Of a stretch of 64,000 nt of DNA, positions 14,798-27,800 are shown one piece after another. The stretch's first letter is position 1, and each line of letters opens with the position of its first letter. A program made the translations under genes and the position numbers. The stretch spans positions 34,103,981 to 34,167,980 of the forward strand of contig NC_088098.1 in the NCBI RefSeq assembly GCF_036370855.1, read 5' to 3'. The notes under the pieces were generated by a model, which was not told where the DNA came from, ran no database searches, and was given only the letters and a program-made list of their open reading frames with translations. This DNA comes from Dromaius novaehollandiae (taxonomy: Eukaryota; Chordata; Aves; Casuariiformes; Dromaiidae).

Positions 14798-17700
14798 CTT
14801 GCCTTCCTGCAGAAACTGGAAGGAGTCCAGGGAAGGAGGCAGGGATGGCATCTTGCAGGCCAGGGTTTTTTCCCCACCTCAGTCACAGTTGCTTGGTGAA
14901 AGTATTGCCAGAAATCACCTAAAATACCTGCATTTGCAAATGTGTGAGCAAAACAGTCCTCTGTGGAGAAACACAATGATGTTGCTGAACTGTAAATGAG
15001 TTAGTTTATTCTTAGGTTTTATTTGGGTATCGGTGAAAACAAATTTAACCGTGCTGGAAAAGGCCTATGCGTTTATATTTTCTTAACTGTAGGTGGTCCT
15101 TGACTAAGCAGCAATTAGGAAACATTGGGATATACATCTCCTTAATCATACAGTGACTGCATTACCTTTCCCCACTTGTTCACACGCATCCTTCTGGACT
15201 CTTTAGCTATGCAATCTGTTACAGCTGCTCCAAAGACATACATCAGAATTTTTCCCATGGACAAAACAGCTGTTTCCCTCTAATCTCTTCCTTTGCTGTG
15301 ATTGAGCAGTTTTTGCTGAGGTTTTGAGAGGGGAAAAAATGTCATTTTAATATGTAGTATCGGGAACCTCAGCTCAGGCATCAAAGTTGATCAAAGTTTA
15401 GTTCATCAAAACTATGATCAACTGAAAAAATGGCTATTGTTCTCTGCTGCAGTTTTTGTCAATACATATTTGTGTACTCCGTTTCATTCATAGAGCTAAT
15501 GGTTTGTGTGCTGTTTAAATAATCTATTTTCAAATTACTGTCGCAAATTTGACACTTGAATATGTGCTATATTTGTGTCTAGAAAGCGTTTTTAATAACT
15601 TTCCACACCCATGTTTCTAATGAGATGTACTTAAAACCATTACTTAGTGTCAGTATTCAAATTCTCATTAAAGCACATGGTCTACCCTTGCTTAGTACTT
15701 TACTCCCAAAGGATGTAATTAAAGACTGCTAGACTAAACCTGTTCCCCTTAAAATTACATGTGTATTCACAGCAAAATCTGAAATGGCCCTTCATTCCTG
15801 ATTTGAGTGGAAAGTGGAAAATACTGTGTTTCCCCATTATCCAGCTGCAGAGAAAGTAAATTAAAGGCCTCTGAAGGGGCCAGGTGTCCCTTGGCAGCAT
15901 TTTTATGGCTCTTGTTTCTAATAAGAAAGCTGAAAGTGAAGAGTTTCTCAGCTTGTTTGGATGTGGGGGAGTGTTGTGTACGATATAACTTCTAAATCTA
16001 AATGATGATTATTGTGCTTTCCTGGCTCCTCTTCCTTATATAAATTCTCAGTTTTTAATCTTGCTACACTGGATTTGTTCAATGCTTTTTGTATTCCAGA
16101 GCTACCTTGGTTTTCAGAGCTACCAGGTGCACAGTCGCTTAAGCTGTTTGGATCAAGATAGTAAATATCGGGGAGGTTGTGGCCATGGACAGACATCGTG
16201 CTTTGTAAACAGCTGTGGTGGTGATAGAAGGCAGTGGTACCCCGTTCTGTAGGGGTACTTTTTTGGACTGAAGCAGTCAGAGCTGGAAGATTTTGTAATG
16301 CTGGAGAAGTTAATACTAAAATCCAGCGTCCAATTGCCAGCATTCTTGATAACTAGGCAACATTATCTCTGCACCCATAATCTCAGCATTCTTGCGTTTA
16401 AGTTTACAGTAAGACTCAGATATCTGTTTAAGAGGATGTTTTAAAATACCAAGTTATGTGCGACCTTTTATAAAGGTTTGCTAAGCTTACTGTTTACAGC
16501 GGATTTGCAAATTATTCTCAGGAATCTCCAGTTGTGCTGACAAATTATTCTCTTAACCAGTAGTAGTTTGCAAGGAGATTCCAGAAGGGGTAGGAGCCCA
16601 GATCGTGAGTAGTCATAAAAAATACGAGTGTATTTGATAACTGCAATTCATGGGCTATTCACAAGATACTACAGATGCCTCTTAGAAGTCAACGTCTCTT
16701 CTACTCACAAGATCGCAGAGGATCAGTTACAGCAGTCAGTTAGTCATACCGATTATGTATTATTACATAAAAAAAATTCACTTCTGCAGTAAGAATTACT
16801 GTTACCTATTCTACTGGCAACATCTGAAGTAACTACAATAAGAACATGACTTTCTTGACAGCAGTATGCCTCTGGGTTTCCATGCAAGGCATTCCATTCG
16901 GAGCACTTTGCAGTCAGCTTGGATATAGGTGCTTGGTGTGGGCAGGAAGAGCAGCGATTACTAATGGATTCCTGAGATGTTCGGAACAGGAAATGAGTGC
17001 AGCTAAGTAATTGTCACTCACTATGATTCATCCTGGTGGAAAATGTGAGTGTTTCTTGCCCGGTTTCATCCGTCGTAACTACGGGCACCCATCTGGCGCT
17101 TCAGCAGTGGACACGGCGTGTGGTATGTGATGGTGCCTACCTCGTCAGGTGGATAGGGTGTTTTGGGAAGCTGTGTCCCTAGATCAGATACCGCAGCTCT
17201 CTTGGATACAGGCTGTGAGATCTGTAACTTGAGTGTCTGCATGGGAGAGGGAAGAGGAGGAGGGGGGCTGGAAGCAGGTGTGCTTCATTTCTAGTGTAAT
17301 TCTGTGGCAGCATAGAAGTCCTGAGGAGCATGGAGAGGGGAGAGCTCTCTCTCCTGATGTTGCCATTTTTGAGCAATGTCTTTCCTTAGAATAGGAGTAA
17401 GCTTGTTATGTGTTAATGGAAATGTGGTATTTTCGAGTCTAGTTAAGCCTGTGGTATGTTTGGGGTTCTTTACTTGTTATTTTTTTAGTAAAATGCATTA
17501 GCTTGAGAAATTAGATATAAAATGCAGCTTATGAAAATGCAGCTTATGAAGCAAAACTGAGAGGTGTGGTGGCATCTCAAATTGTACTCCCCACAGAATT
17601 ATCTTTTTTTTAAGATCACTTCCATCCTTTGTAATTTGCTTGTTTAGGTTACCTCTGCTCTTTTTATGAAATGCTGAATATATAATACTACAGCCAGCTG

Positions 17701-17799
17701 TGGCTGGCTCCTTCCCACTCTGAATTATAAAAACATTTGATTAAAAATGTGTAGTAAGCTCCCTTTAAGTCCCAGTGTTTCCGCACTTTGATGTTAACC

Positions 17800-17825
17800 T
17801 TTTTTTTTTTTTTTTAAAAAAAAAA
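17800..17825. repeat. T(16)A(10) homopolymer junction
   Basis: Sixteen T are followed directly by ten A, giving a self-complementary tract in RASSF3 intron 1. Similar junctions occur at 19350-19376 and 38194-38214. Such tracts are rigid and usually disfavour nucleosomes; no other role is visible. Confidence 0.85.
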
Positions 17826-18840
17826 CCCATATCTTTCCTCTGTGTGCATGCACACACGTACATCGGTGTGCGTCACCTTGGTATGTTTATAGAGCTTTTG
17901 CTATGTGAGAAACTCTGCTTAATTCATTGGGGTTTACTAATGAACAATTTTAATCATCCTAATGAATTAGGATTACATGAATAACTGTACTGATTTCATT
18001 AGGATTTACTAATGATTTATCTTAATAATCAAGGACCAGGTTCTGCCATCTTGAGAGAACTTTATCCGAAGCCCAAGGATGCCCTGTAATTTAGGTGTAA
18101 AAATGACACTTTTTACTGCATTACTTTCAGCATTCCAAATACATTTCAGTGAGATGGAAATCATTGTTTGGATGCTAAATGTATGCCTCTTAAAAACAGA
18201 AAACCAAATACCTTCTCTGCGCTCTTTTATTGCCTTCAGTTGGCAGCTCTGTTCCCTGTGTCTTGCATTATATTGTGGTATTGGCTGGCCGAGAGTGCTG
18301 CACAGAAGCAGTGGTGCGCTCCTCCTCCAGCGGCCCCCTCACCCCCCTGCAATTAGGGATGGCAGGAGTGTTTTTTATGTGCACCTAGCTTGTTTGCTAA
18401 TTTGAAGAGTTTCTGCAATACAGGTTACAAGAAGGAGCTGCTGACAGCAGTTTGAATTTGGGCATTCTAGCCAAATTGTCCACATGAGTTTGGAATAAAA
18501 AACAAACTTCTTTGAGAAAATTCATTACTGTTTTGGTTCAGGTGTGTAAAGCTGAGGTCCTTCAGATGTGGAAAGTCTGCAGTTTGAGAGGCTGTGTTAG
18601 TTTACCTGTATTACATATTCTCAGTGGAAGAATCAAGGAATACCTACTGACTGGTCTGTCTGCAGGACTAATGCTTTTGTGCTTGTCAGAAGTCATGAGT
18701 TCTCATGTTTTCAAACTCTTCTTGAAGTGTTTCCCCTTGTCTATATAGCTTCAGGTGTACAAGTGTGTATTTGTATGCTAAGAACGGCTGCTGATTTTGA
18801 TAGATTTCTAATATGGTCAGTTTTCACAAGTTTATATTTT

Positions 18841-18890
18841 ATATGCACACACGTATATACATACACACACGTGTGTGTATATATTATTAT

Positions 18891-18918
<28 letters not shown>
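18841..18918. repeat. AC/GT and TA compound simple repeat
   Basis: Interrupted CA/TG blocks, including ACACACGTGTGTGT at the centre, run into ATT and then a (TA)n tract ending near 18916. The short membrane-like frames predicted across it (Tyr-Ile repeats) come from the repeat. Confidence 0.9.
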
Positions 18919-18923
<5 letters not shown>

Positions 18924-19349
18924 AATGCTGTCTTTCAAGTCAGATGATTTTTTTTGATGCTTTCATTTTGTTGTCCTCTGTCAAAACGGAGTTTGCATCA
19001 GTTTGCTAGCTTTATTTTGTTCTAAGATTGGGACAAGTCCCCCCCAGACCGCCTCACCCCCACCTTGAATCATCAAGATTTTTCCTAGTGATTTAAATTT
19101 TCCTGCTATTTTAACAGAAAATTCTATCCTAAATGATAACAATGATGTTTTAGGAGCTTTTATTTAGAAGTTAATTTGTGGCTTTGTTTTGTGGCATTTG
19201 TTGTCTATTTAAAGCAACTTTGATTCTACTGTTTTTTCTCATGCCCCCCTGTGTGATATCCTGTCCTCTGAGAGTGTCTGTCAGAGTGTGTGGGGGTACT
19301 GATTCCCCCTGAACAAACTGTTCTCTTTAGCATTAGCAAATGTGTGCGC

Positions 19350-19376
19350 TTTTTTTTTTTTTTTTTTAAAAAAAAA
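19350..19376. repeat. T(18)A(9) homopolymer junction
   Basis: Eighteen T are followed directly by nine A. This is the second tract of this type in RASSF3 intron 1. Confidence 0.85.
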
Positions 19377-22300
19377 CCTTTTTGAAAAATTTTAGTAGAC
19401 TGTCTTCTGCTTCCACCTGAAATGTGTATCAGCTATAACAGATCTCATGTCTTCATGAGCTTCATGATTACATTTCCTGAAACGTAAGTTGAGCCTAAGG
19501 AAAGGTGGAGTTGCAGCAGTGTTTCCTTGTGCCTGTAGCTTCCTGCCCATAAAAGCAGGGAAATAGCTGTTTGGAAAGAAGAAAGAACAACTTCTGAACT
19601 TTCTGTTGTAAAGTCAACACATTCTCCCATTTGCTGCTTAAGAACAAAGCATGTTTTTTTTTTCCTCCCTTCTTGAGTTTCCTGGTGGCCATTCTCCAGC
19701 ATGGCAAAATAACTTGAGTTTGGACGTGGGCCACAGAATCAGGTTGTAAGCAAGCAGGCCCTTTTTTCCAGCGCAGCCTTAGTGTGGTTCTCTTGACCTT
19801 TCCTCAGAAGAAAAATTTGTTTATCCAGCTTTTCCAGTGACATGTTCATTAACCATGTTTTAAAGTCCTCTGTTCACACCTCCCCTGAAAGCCTACCCGT
19901 GGTGACCTCCTACTCTGTTCTCTCTCCACTATATCCTGCCGACATTGATCTGAATAATACTAGTATCGTTCCACTCTGATTTTTCGATGGCATTAAAAAA
20001 AAAATCTGATTTTTAGAATTACAGGGCAATTGTAACAGTGGCTCATTACTACAGAATTGTCTGCCCTGAGACGGAAATTGTGAGCTGATCAAGAAGGTAC
20101 AGTGTTCCCAGGTCACCGCTGCAGTTATCAGTGGCATAAATGGTCTACTGATATATGGCACTGGGCTAGCACAGTATGTGTATAAGTTGGGAGTGTCTGC
20201 TAAAATGTGTATTGCACTGTAATTGTCTTACACTGCAAGCTTGATTAATGGTTGTTCATATAAGCTGTGATATAATTTTTCTCATCTGAAAAAAAAAAGA
20301 CTTTCCTTTGCTAATTGTTTTGTTTTCTTTTTTTATCCCATCCTTTTTCAGCTCCATTATAGTAAAAAGAACAAATATTGTGTTCATCCTAATTAAGAAA
20401 GTAATATTCTGGATATGTAGAAGTCTTCGTGGTCTGCTAGTCGGTCTGTTACTAGAAGAGGACTGTGATGGCTGAGGATCTGACACATACTGGTTTTTGA
20501 AATTGTGGTAACAGCAGAGAAGCAGGCATACACTCAAGAGCAGTAAGCACTTAAAATCATCCCAGCCTGAATATCTTAAACTTGAGGCATCCAGATTCGT
20601 TTCTGAAAAATAAATGCATGTGTGTTCTGGAGAACCTGTTCATATCAAAACTAGGCAGCCAACACCTATTCAATAAGTATATTTTTACAAAAAGGGTGGA
20701 GTTGGGTAACAGTTCGTGACAGTTTTCCATTTTTGTAATGGTAGTGGTATATTTTGTCCTTCTTTTTAAAGAACATTTAAACTGTGCAGAAATTTGTCCT
20801 TCTGTCAGTCCCGCTCTGCTCACAAGAGAAGTGCTGGGTATCCTGTTTAAATAGACACGCGAGTAATAAAAACAAGGTATAGAAAAACAAGAGATTAAAA
20901 ACACTTCAGAAAGCATATTTTCATTGCCGTATTGATTTTATTCAGGACATAATCTTGCAGAATGGGTTGCTCAGTTCCCTCACGGTGCAAGTACCTGAGG
21001 ATCAGGTAGCATCCTAAGTGTGAGCTTGCGATCCCTGGGTCATGGCGTGGGGCTAGGCGGCGAGGGTTCAGACACTCGCTCTTGGCTTCACCGTCTTCTC
21101 AACTGAGTCCTTTGACTGAATGCACCATCTGCAAGATGAGAACAACGTTACACCAGGGCGTTGCAGCAGTGTTGGACCAAAGGCCAGCTGAAGCCTTCCC
21201 TGACGCCCTTTTCTTGAAGTGCAGTCAAACCTGAACTCTGAAGCTTCAGGAAATTCAAACTGGAACTTCTGTCAGATTGAACGCAAGCTGGGAAAGACCT
21301 CAAAATTCCTGCTTGCTGCAGCCTTGAGGTAGAGACCTAACTGACTAAAGGGTTCTTTTATTTATTTTTCAGTATTTGACATCTTATGGGTGGGGATTTT
21401 AAAAAGAGATGATGATTTATCATTAAGGCCAGTTTCACTGTAGTGATACATGGTGTGGTGCTTAGATGCTTGCCTAGTTCAGCCCCCACCCCTTTGCCCC
21501 CCTCCCTGCAATACTGAATTTTTGCCAGAGCAGATCTGGTTGTAGTAGATGAAGCTAATGATCCTATTGTGCTTCTTCAGAAATGTATTTTGGCTCCTAT
21601 CCTATTTTCAATAACGCATGCTAATATCAAGGCTGTACACAAGGGAGTAGTCAGTACGCTATTAACTGTTAATGAAGTGTGGCAGGTAATCTAAATTTTC
21701 TGGCCTGTAATAGGAGAGAGAAATCCTAGATGCAGGCTAGAGTGCAGGGGTGTACTCTTTTGTCTGTGTTAGGTGAAACATCTAATTTGGATGCTTCTTT
21801 AAAGATACTGGCAACTACTTAGAGACTGGTTCCTCTTTTAATTTTTCTGTGGAAGTTCAGTAGAGTGTTAATCATACAAAGTGCAATGAGATAGCTCATA
21901 TTGGTGTAGAAATATTTCCTATGGACTATTTCATGAAAAACTACCTTGTTCTATTGAAAAAGAGCTGCAGTCATGGAAAAACATTGTATTTTAGATGGGT
22001 TAGTTTTTAGCTCTTACCATTAGATGTACCCCTGTAAAGCAGCAAGCTATGTAAATTGACTGTAAATGCTTATGAATGCAAATATGTCTGTACTATGATA
22101 ATATTCAACATATTAAGAAAATACATGGGCTTTTTGGCTTAGAGGATGTATACTTTTTTAATATACCAATAATTGCTTATGATCAAACTGTTTTTATTTT
22201 AAATAACTTATAAATGACTTAAGCTCTTGCGAATTTTAAAAATGCAAATTTTATTTGAAAAATACATAATTGTGCTTGTTAAGTTTTGTGGAGTTTTTTG

Positions 22301-24339
22301 AGAAGTGTGTGGTAGAGGAGGGGCTTTTTGCCTTTGGAAAGTTTCAAATATGAGGTCAGCACCAGACTTGACCAAAAGAGATCCTGTAACTTCTCCAAAG
22401 CATTTAGGGAACTATACGTTCCTCAGCAAGGAACTTACCGTCATAATCAGTATTTGCTTTAGAAGACTCTTTATCTTTTTAAATAACATTGATTTTATTC
22501 TAGCGGTCTGTAGTCAGGGAAACTGTCTGTCAGGGTTGTGCTGTATCAGAGGAGCCAATGTATTACATGATGTTTCCAAGATCAAAATTATTACTGTGCA
22601 GTTTTTAAGGGTCCTCCCCCATTCAAGGAGAACAAATCCAAACAAAAATGGCTGTGGTTGGTGGAGCCTCGACCACTTACAGACAGACTGTTTCTAACAC
22701 ACAACCTAAAGTGGTGCCTGGTAGAAAGTAGTTACCTTTTTCTTGATACAGCAAGGTTTTGTCAGGTGTTTAAAAAAAAAAAAAAATGATAGAGTCTTCG
22801 ACTCACTTAGACCAGTGTTCACCTCCTGGGTTTGGCTACAGGAAAAAATGGAATTTGCACATAGTAAAGGTCCTGTACGATACCCAGCTTCTGCTCAGGC
22901 AAGGCCCGTGACTGAACTTGTCCCAGACTAGAGAATTACTAGCAATACTCATGGGGCAAAAACTGCCCGTCATTTTCTTTGCTCAGCCTGTGGCTTGCTC
23001 TTCCCACCTTATACTTCCCTAGGAACTGCTGGTTGGTTTCCAGTTCTGGTTTTGATGCAAAATAGAGATAAACGCATTTGAAAACCAGGGCATTTTTCCT
23101 TGCAAGCAACATTTTCCAGCTTTTTGTTAGAGTGTGTTGAGTTCTTGCATTTCAGGTTCACATCCAAGTACTGTGGTATAAGGAGAAACAGGGTCCTAAT
23201 ATTACTGAAGTGTCTGATTGCTAACTGGATGAGTGAGTGACTCAGGCTTCTGACAACACTTAAACTTCTCTCCAAGATAAACTAGTTAGATTTCTAGATA
23301 ATACCTTGTGTAAGCTTGTTTCTTAATGACATGGTATAACTGTGTCTGCTAAAAGCTAGATTTTGATGTGCAGGTTACAAAGAGGGTGCTAATCCATTTT
23401 ACTTCATTAAGCCCCTTATCTATTTAAATAATCAGTTATCAAAACTCGCATTCTTTCTGCAGGTGGTACCTAAAGGAACTCACTATTTGCTTTTGGTTCT
23501 TAAATCTAGTTTAATTGAAATTTGCAAAACTGAAATGGATGTGACATGTTACTTAAAATCATGTAATGAATTCCTTTTAAAATATATCAAAGTACTGAGA
23601 AGACTGCAAATCTGCCTATGACCTGCTGTGTCTTTGGGGATAAAAGCTGATGCCAGGCCTCAGATGCTGTTCTTCATACAGTTGGTTTTCAGACTCTAAA
23701 CAGACGACTGACTTTTTAAAACTGGGTCGCATGCCAGTAGTTAAAGTACAGCCATATAGGGTATGACAGGGTTTGTAACTAGGGGATTTCAGAGGTGAGA
23801 TCATGATAAACTTAACATTGCTGCTTAAGTTTCATTTAGTGTCACCAAGAAATAGATTCAGTTTTCTAGCATTCATTTCACAACGCCTGCACGTTAGCTG
23901 TGTTCATATTGTCTCTATTGGAAGGAAAGCAATTTGTTAAAAGGAATAAAGAGAAGTTAGTTAAAGTTTCTGGTTTGTTTCTGTGCCACTTAAAAATATT
24001 CACCATATAAATATGTGAGTGTTTACCTCAGGGAGGTCAGGACAAAAGACAACACTTTACTTCACTCTTTGTCATTCAGTGCTTTTGTAAGTATGCCAGG
24101 CCACATGGTGTAGTGGTAGTCAGCAAAAACTGCAAATTGTCTGGAAGTAACAAGTATGTATTATTCATTGGAAGGGCTGTACCTTGTAAAATTATGCCAG
24201 AAATGGTACTTATGCGTAACTACCCCAGCTCTTCTCTGACCACTCTAAAAGTGCCCTGGGAAGAGACCAAGTTGCACTACTGGTATTTTAGTTACAGATT
24301 TTCTGCACACCTGCAGTTTTCAGGTTGTTAGATGAAGAG

Positions 24340-24800
24340 CACCCAGGCTTTGGCGCACCCCTGTCACGAGTTCAGCCTGCAGTTCTGGTCACCATGTGGC
24401 AGGAGAGACATGCTGGAGTTAGTTGCCCTTCACTAAAATGATCAAGAGCGTGGAGCAGCTGGCTTAGGAGGAAAGATGAAAGAAGCTCAGAGCTCTTAAC
24501 TTTGGAGAGGAGAAAAGCGGAGGTATGCTAATGGTTTAAAAAATCACAGGGGTGGTGGATGAACTGAATGTGCAACTCAGGGTCACCACATCCTGATGTT
24601 TTAGAATTAGGGGGCACCTGAGGTACTTAATGGAAGTTATTTGATAGATTTTAAAACAGAGAACAGTAATTCTATACTTGTGCTGCAGCCGTGAATTTCT
24701 GGAGCTGGCTGCCACAGGAGGTGAGGAGATGGACGGTATCGGCAGGTTCCGAAAGGGCTTCGGTGCATGCTTAGGCACCCAGTCCATAAATGGATACTGA
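24340..24800 (+). mobile_element. Old CR1-like LINE fragment
   Basis: The text matches the 3' region of an ancient amniote CR1/L3-type LINE in sense orientation. Recognisable blocks, in the usual order, are a 'cagttctggtcaccatgtgg' block, an 'aaaatgatcaag...tggagcagctggctta' block, a 'ggtggatgaactgaatgtg' block and a 'ctgccacaggaggt' block. It is heavily mutated, with no open reading frame, so it is a fossil copy. Boundaries are approximate. Identification is by remembered consensus, not by alignment. Confidence 0.6.
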
Positions 24801-27800
24801 AAGGACTAGGCAGGGAGGTACCCGCTACATTCCTGCTGCAACAGTTGTGGATGCCAGGGGCGCTAGGCTGCAGAAAGCAGACAGGCTCATGTGCTCTCTC
24901 TAAATAGCTGCTGTTTCTGCTGCTGTCGGAGGCAGAACCCCAGGGTGGGCGGCCAGACCACGCACCTGACCGCAGGACGTTTCTTCCCCCCTGCCTCAGG
25001 AGCATGTGGTGCAGGTTGCTGTCCAGCTCATCCTGGCTGCCAAGGCCGTCGCTTAAGGCTCAAGCGAGCCATGCCTGCTTCGATGTGTTACAGACTGCTT
25101 CCCTAGCCTGTATGCCATTGAGTCAGGAGTGGGAACTGCATCACGTGGAGTCCAAAAAAAGAATTACAGGAGTTACTCTGCCCTCATCCGTCCTGTCAGA
25201 AATTTGCCTTTTCCCTGACCCAAAGAACCTCCTCAGCCTGCTAAGGAGGACACAAACACTTCAGGCTGCAGCCACAGGAGGAGGTGCAGAGCTTGGAGCT
25301 GCTTTTTTTTCCTCAAGGCTTCTTAGTTAATATTCCCCTTTTCCATTTGTCTCTGCTATACCATTTTGGCTACTGGTGTCTCTGAATGACCATTTGTGGA
25401 TGGACGTTTCCAGTATCTTTATCTGGTGATTCTCAGGCTTTCAAACGAAAGCAGGAGGCATCTTCTGGGGACTGACTCGCCCTGGGGTGGAAGGAGGAGT
25501 TGCGCTTGCTGATGAAGCTGCTCTGCTCTCAGGAGAGTTAGGATGAGGAAAAAGCAAGACGTTTGTTTCAAAATAATTTAATTGCAAGGTTTCAATTTCT
25601 TTATGTCCTGTGGGAGTGCTGGCAGGTTGTAAGAAAACAAAGCTTGCTTTCTTGGGGAAGTAGCAATCACTTCATTGAGATCAGAGGTCCCTCTCTGCAT
25701 TCTTTCTCTTGTGTTCTCTACTCCCAACATTTTGGCTTTTTTGTGGTCACAATAGCACTGTTAGTTATGTTTGCATTAAAGAAAGGATTTAAGAAAGATG
25801 CATTAGCTGTCTATCTCTCTCTATAGTGAGAGATATTAGACTGCATTTCTTATTTGTCAAAGTCTCAGCACTTCACCTGAAAAACAATTCCAGGTCACTA
25901 CTTACAGCAAGATCAGGCTGTCTTCATGGATATGACCGAATCAAGGGTCACTTTGTGTGGGATGAATATGAAGTGTGAGGGCTGACAATGCTTAAAAGTT
26001 GGCTTGAAGCTCCCACAGGTCTTCGATTCCTTAGATTTCTTACAAAAACACTTTTATACATTCCTGGTACAGGTTTACCTTTCTATATCTTTACCTTTAC
26101 TATATATCCAGAAGTTTTATAAAAGTAGGGGGTTAGATAGAGGAGAGAGACGTTCTTGTATCCCTCCTAAATAAAAGCCTGTAGTGGCAGTTTGGGGAAG
26201 CCTGTCTCAAGTCAGAGATCCTGAGGAAAATGGGCATCTCTTTTTGATGCTTGTGCAACTGTTTGCTAGCCTAGTTCCACGGCAGCTTGCTAGCTGTTTG
26301 GGTTAGCATGTTGTCACTGCATGCTGCATGCAAGGCTGGGCTTTGGCAGCAGTTGTGGGGCTAGGACTTTTATAAAAGTCCCAGATGTGGTGCGATGATT
26401 CTTCTTTGGGACCACAACTTGATTTGCACTTTATTTAAATTGTGAGTCATGTAGTTTTAGTTGTGTTCCTTGAGGATGCATACTGAACTAGCCTCTGGGA
26501 GCCTTGGACTGTGCATAAATGTAAAAAGAGTGCCTCTTCTCTAAACAAGTATGATACAATAAATGAGAGGTGCGGGGAGGGGGGACGGAGTGGATAAGAG
26601 GGGAAACGTTTTTTGTTCTTTTTGTTGAGAGGAAGCTCAACTGTGAAGAGGTATTGCCTCATGAGCTTTAATGAAAAACCAGCTCTTCCCCTTGGGGAAA
26701 TGAAAGCACTTGCCTCATTTCCCTCTCTCTGGCAGCTGTTGCTTAGGAATTTTGTGTGAGAATGAAATGCTGCTCTGGGTGACCTGAGGAACGGTTTTAA
26801 TACAAACGGTCATCAGTGGTGTGTGCTATAAATGTTGGAAAGTACAGCATGATTTTCACAGGAAGTTAATAGCTTTGACTAGAGCTGGTGTTTTGGACCC
26901 AAAGATAGCACCCACACAGGGTCTGATGCATTCAGCTGTCTTTTGAAGATTATTTTTGTCTTCCACATCTACATTGGGCTCAGGAAATACCAGATAACAT
27001 GAGAAACAGGGAATGGAAGGAGACCAAGAGTATTGATGAGGAAAACACACTTTCTTAATTGGGCTGGGAGGCAGAAAGGATGACATCACGGCAGCCCGTA
27101 CTGAGAGGATCGTCTTGTGACTTGGTTAATACCTGGCGATGGGTAAGCTGTACCTAACTCGGGTTTGATGTTTTGAACAAAACAACATTGAAATTTTTGT
27201 GCGTTGTTTCATACAGAAGCTTCCTTTTTCAAACACCAGCACCCAAAAGTGCCCTTGCTAAGCGTAGCAGCATCTGGGTCTGGAACATGTCTGACAGAAG
27301 AGGGCACAGTGTGGGCCACTGTGCTGCCTGTGCAGATACTTCACCCTCCTCCTGTGATGTAAACAGGGATCTGTGCTTATGAAACTCACCACCAGCACTA
27401 ACTCTTGAAGAAAGACCGTTGCAAAATCTGTATGTTGCATATTGTGCAAGGCATGCACACCGGGCATTTAACAGGGAGTTGGGAGATGAATCTGCTGCCT
27501 CTTAGTTGGCATGGGAAGGACGTGGCTGGCTGCACGTAGAGCGCGTCCTTGCGCGTCTGCCATGCACTGGCTGTGGGGAGCAATGCCAGCGATCGTGGAG
27601 CGGTGCGTGGGTCGCAGGAGTGCCCCAGTGGAAAAGGCTTCCTTTGGCCTGTGGTTGCTGAGCACCAGATTACATAAAGTGACTTCTCCTTTCACCAGAC
27701 CAGGCAGAACTGTCACAGGAACAGATGATGCCAGACATAGCTGTGACTAAATCTTACCTCTGAAGTGCCCCATGCTCCCTCTAGCTTCATAAAACAGTTA

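Noticed and set aside
14767-14976. Arg-Glu and Leu-Ser repeat proteins
   Set aside because: They are translations of the (AG)n microsatellite.
18679-18957. Membrane-like frame with Tyr-Ile repeats
   Set aside because: It is produced by the CA/TA simple repeat.
27511-27750. CpG-containing patch as RASSF3 exon 1 or alternative promoter
   Set aside because: CpG density is modest, and no frame resembles the known RASSF3 N-terminus (MSSGYSSLEE-type).
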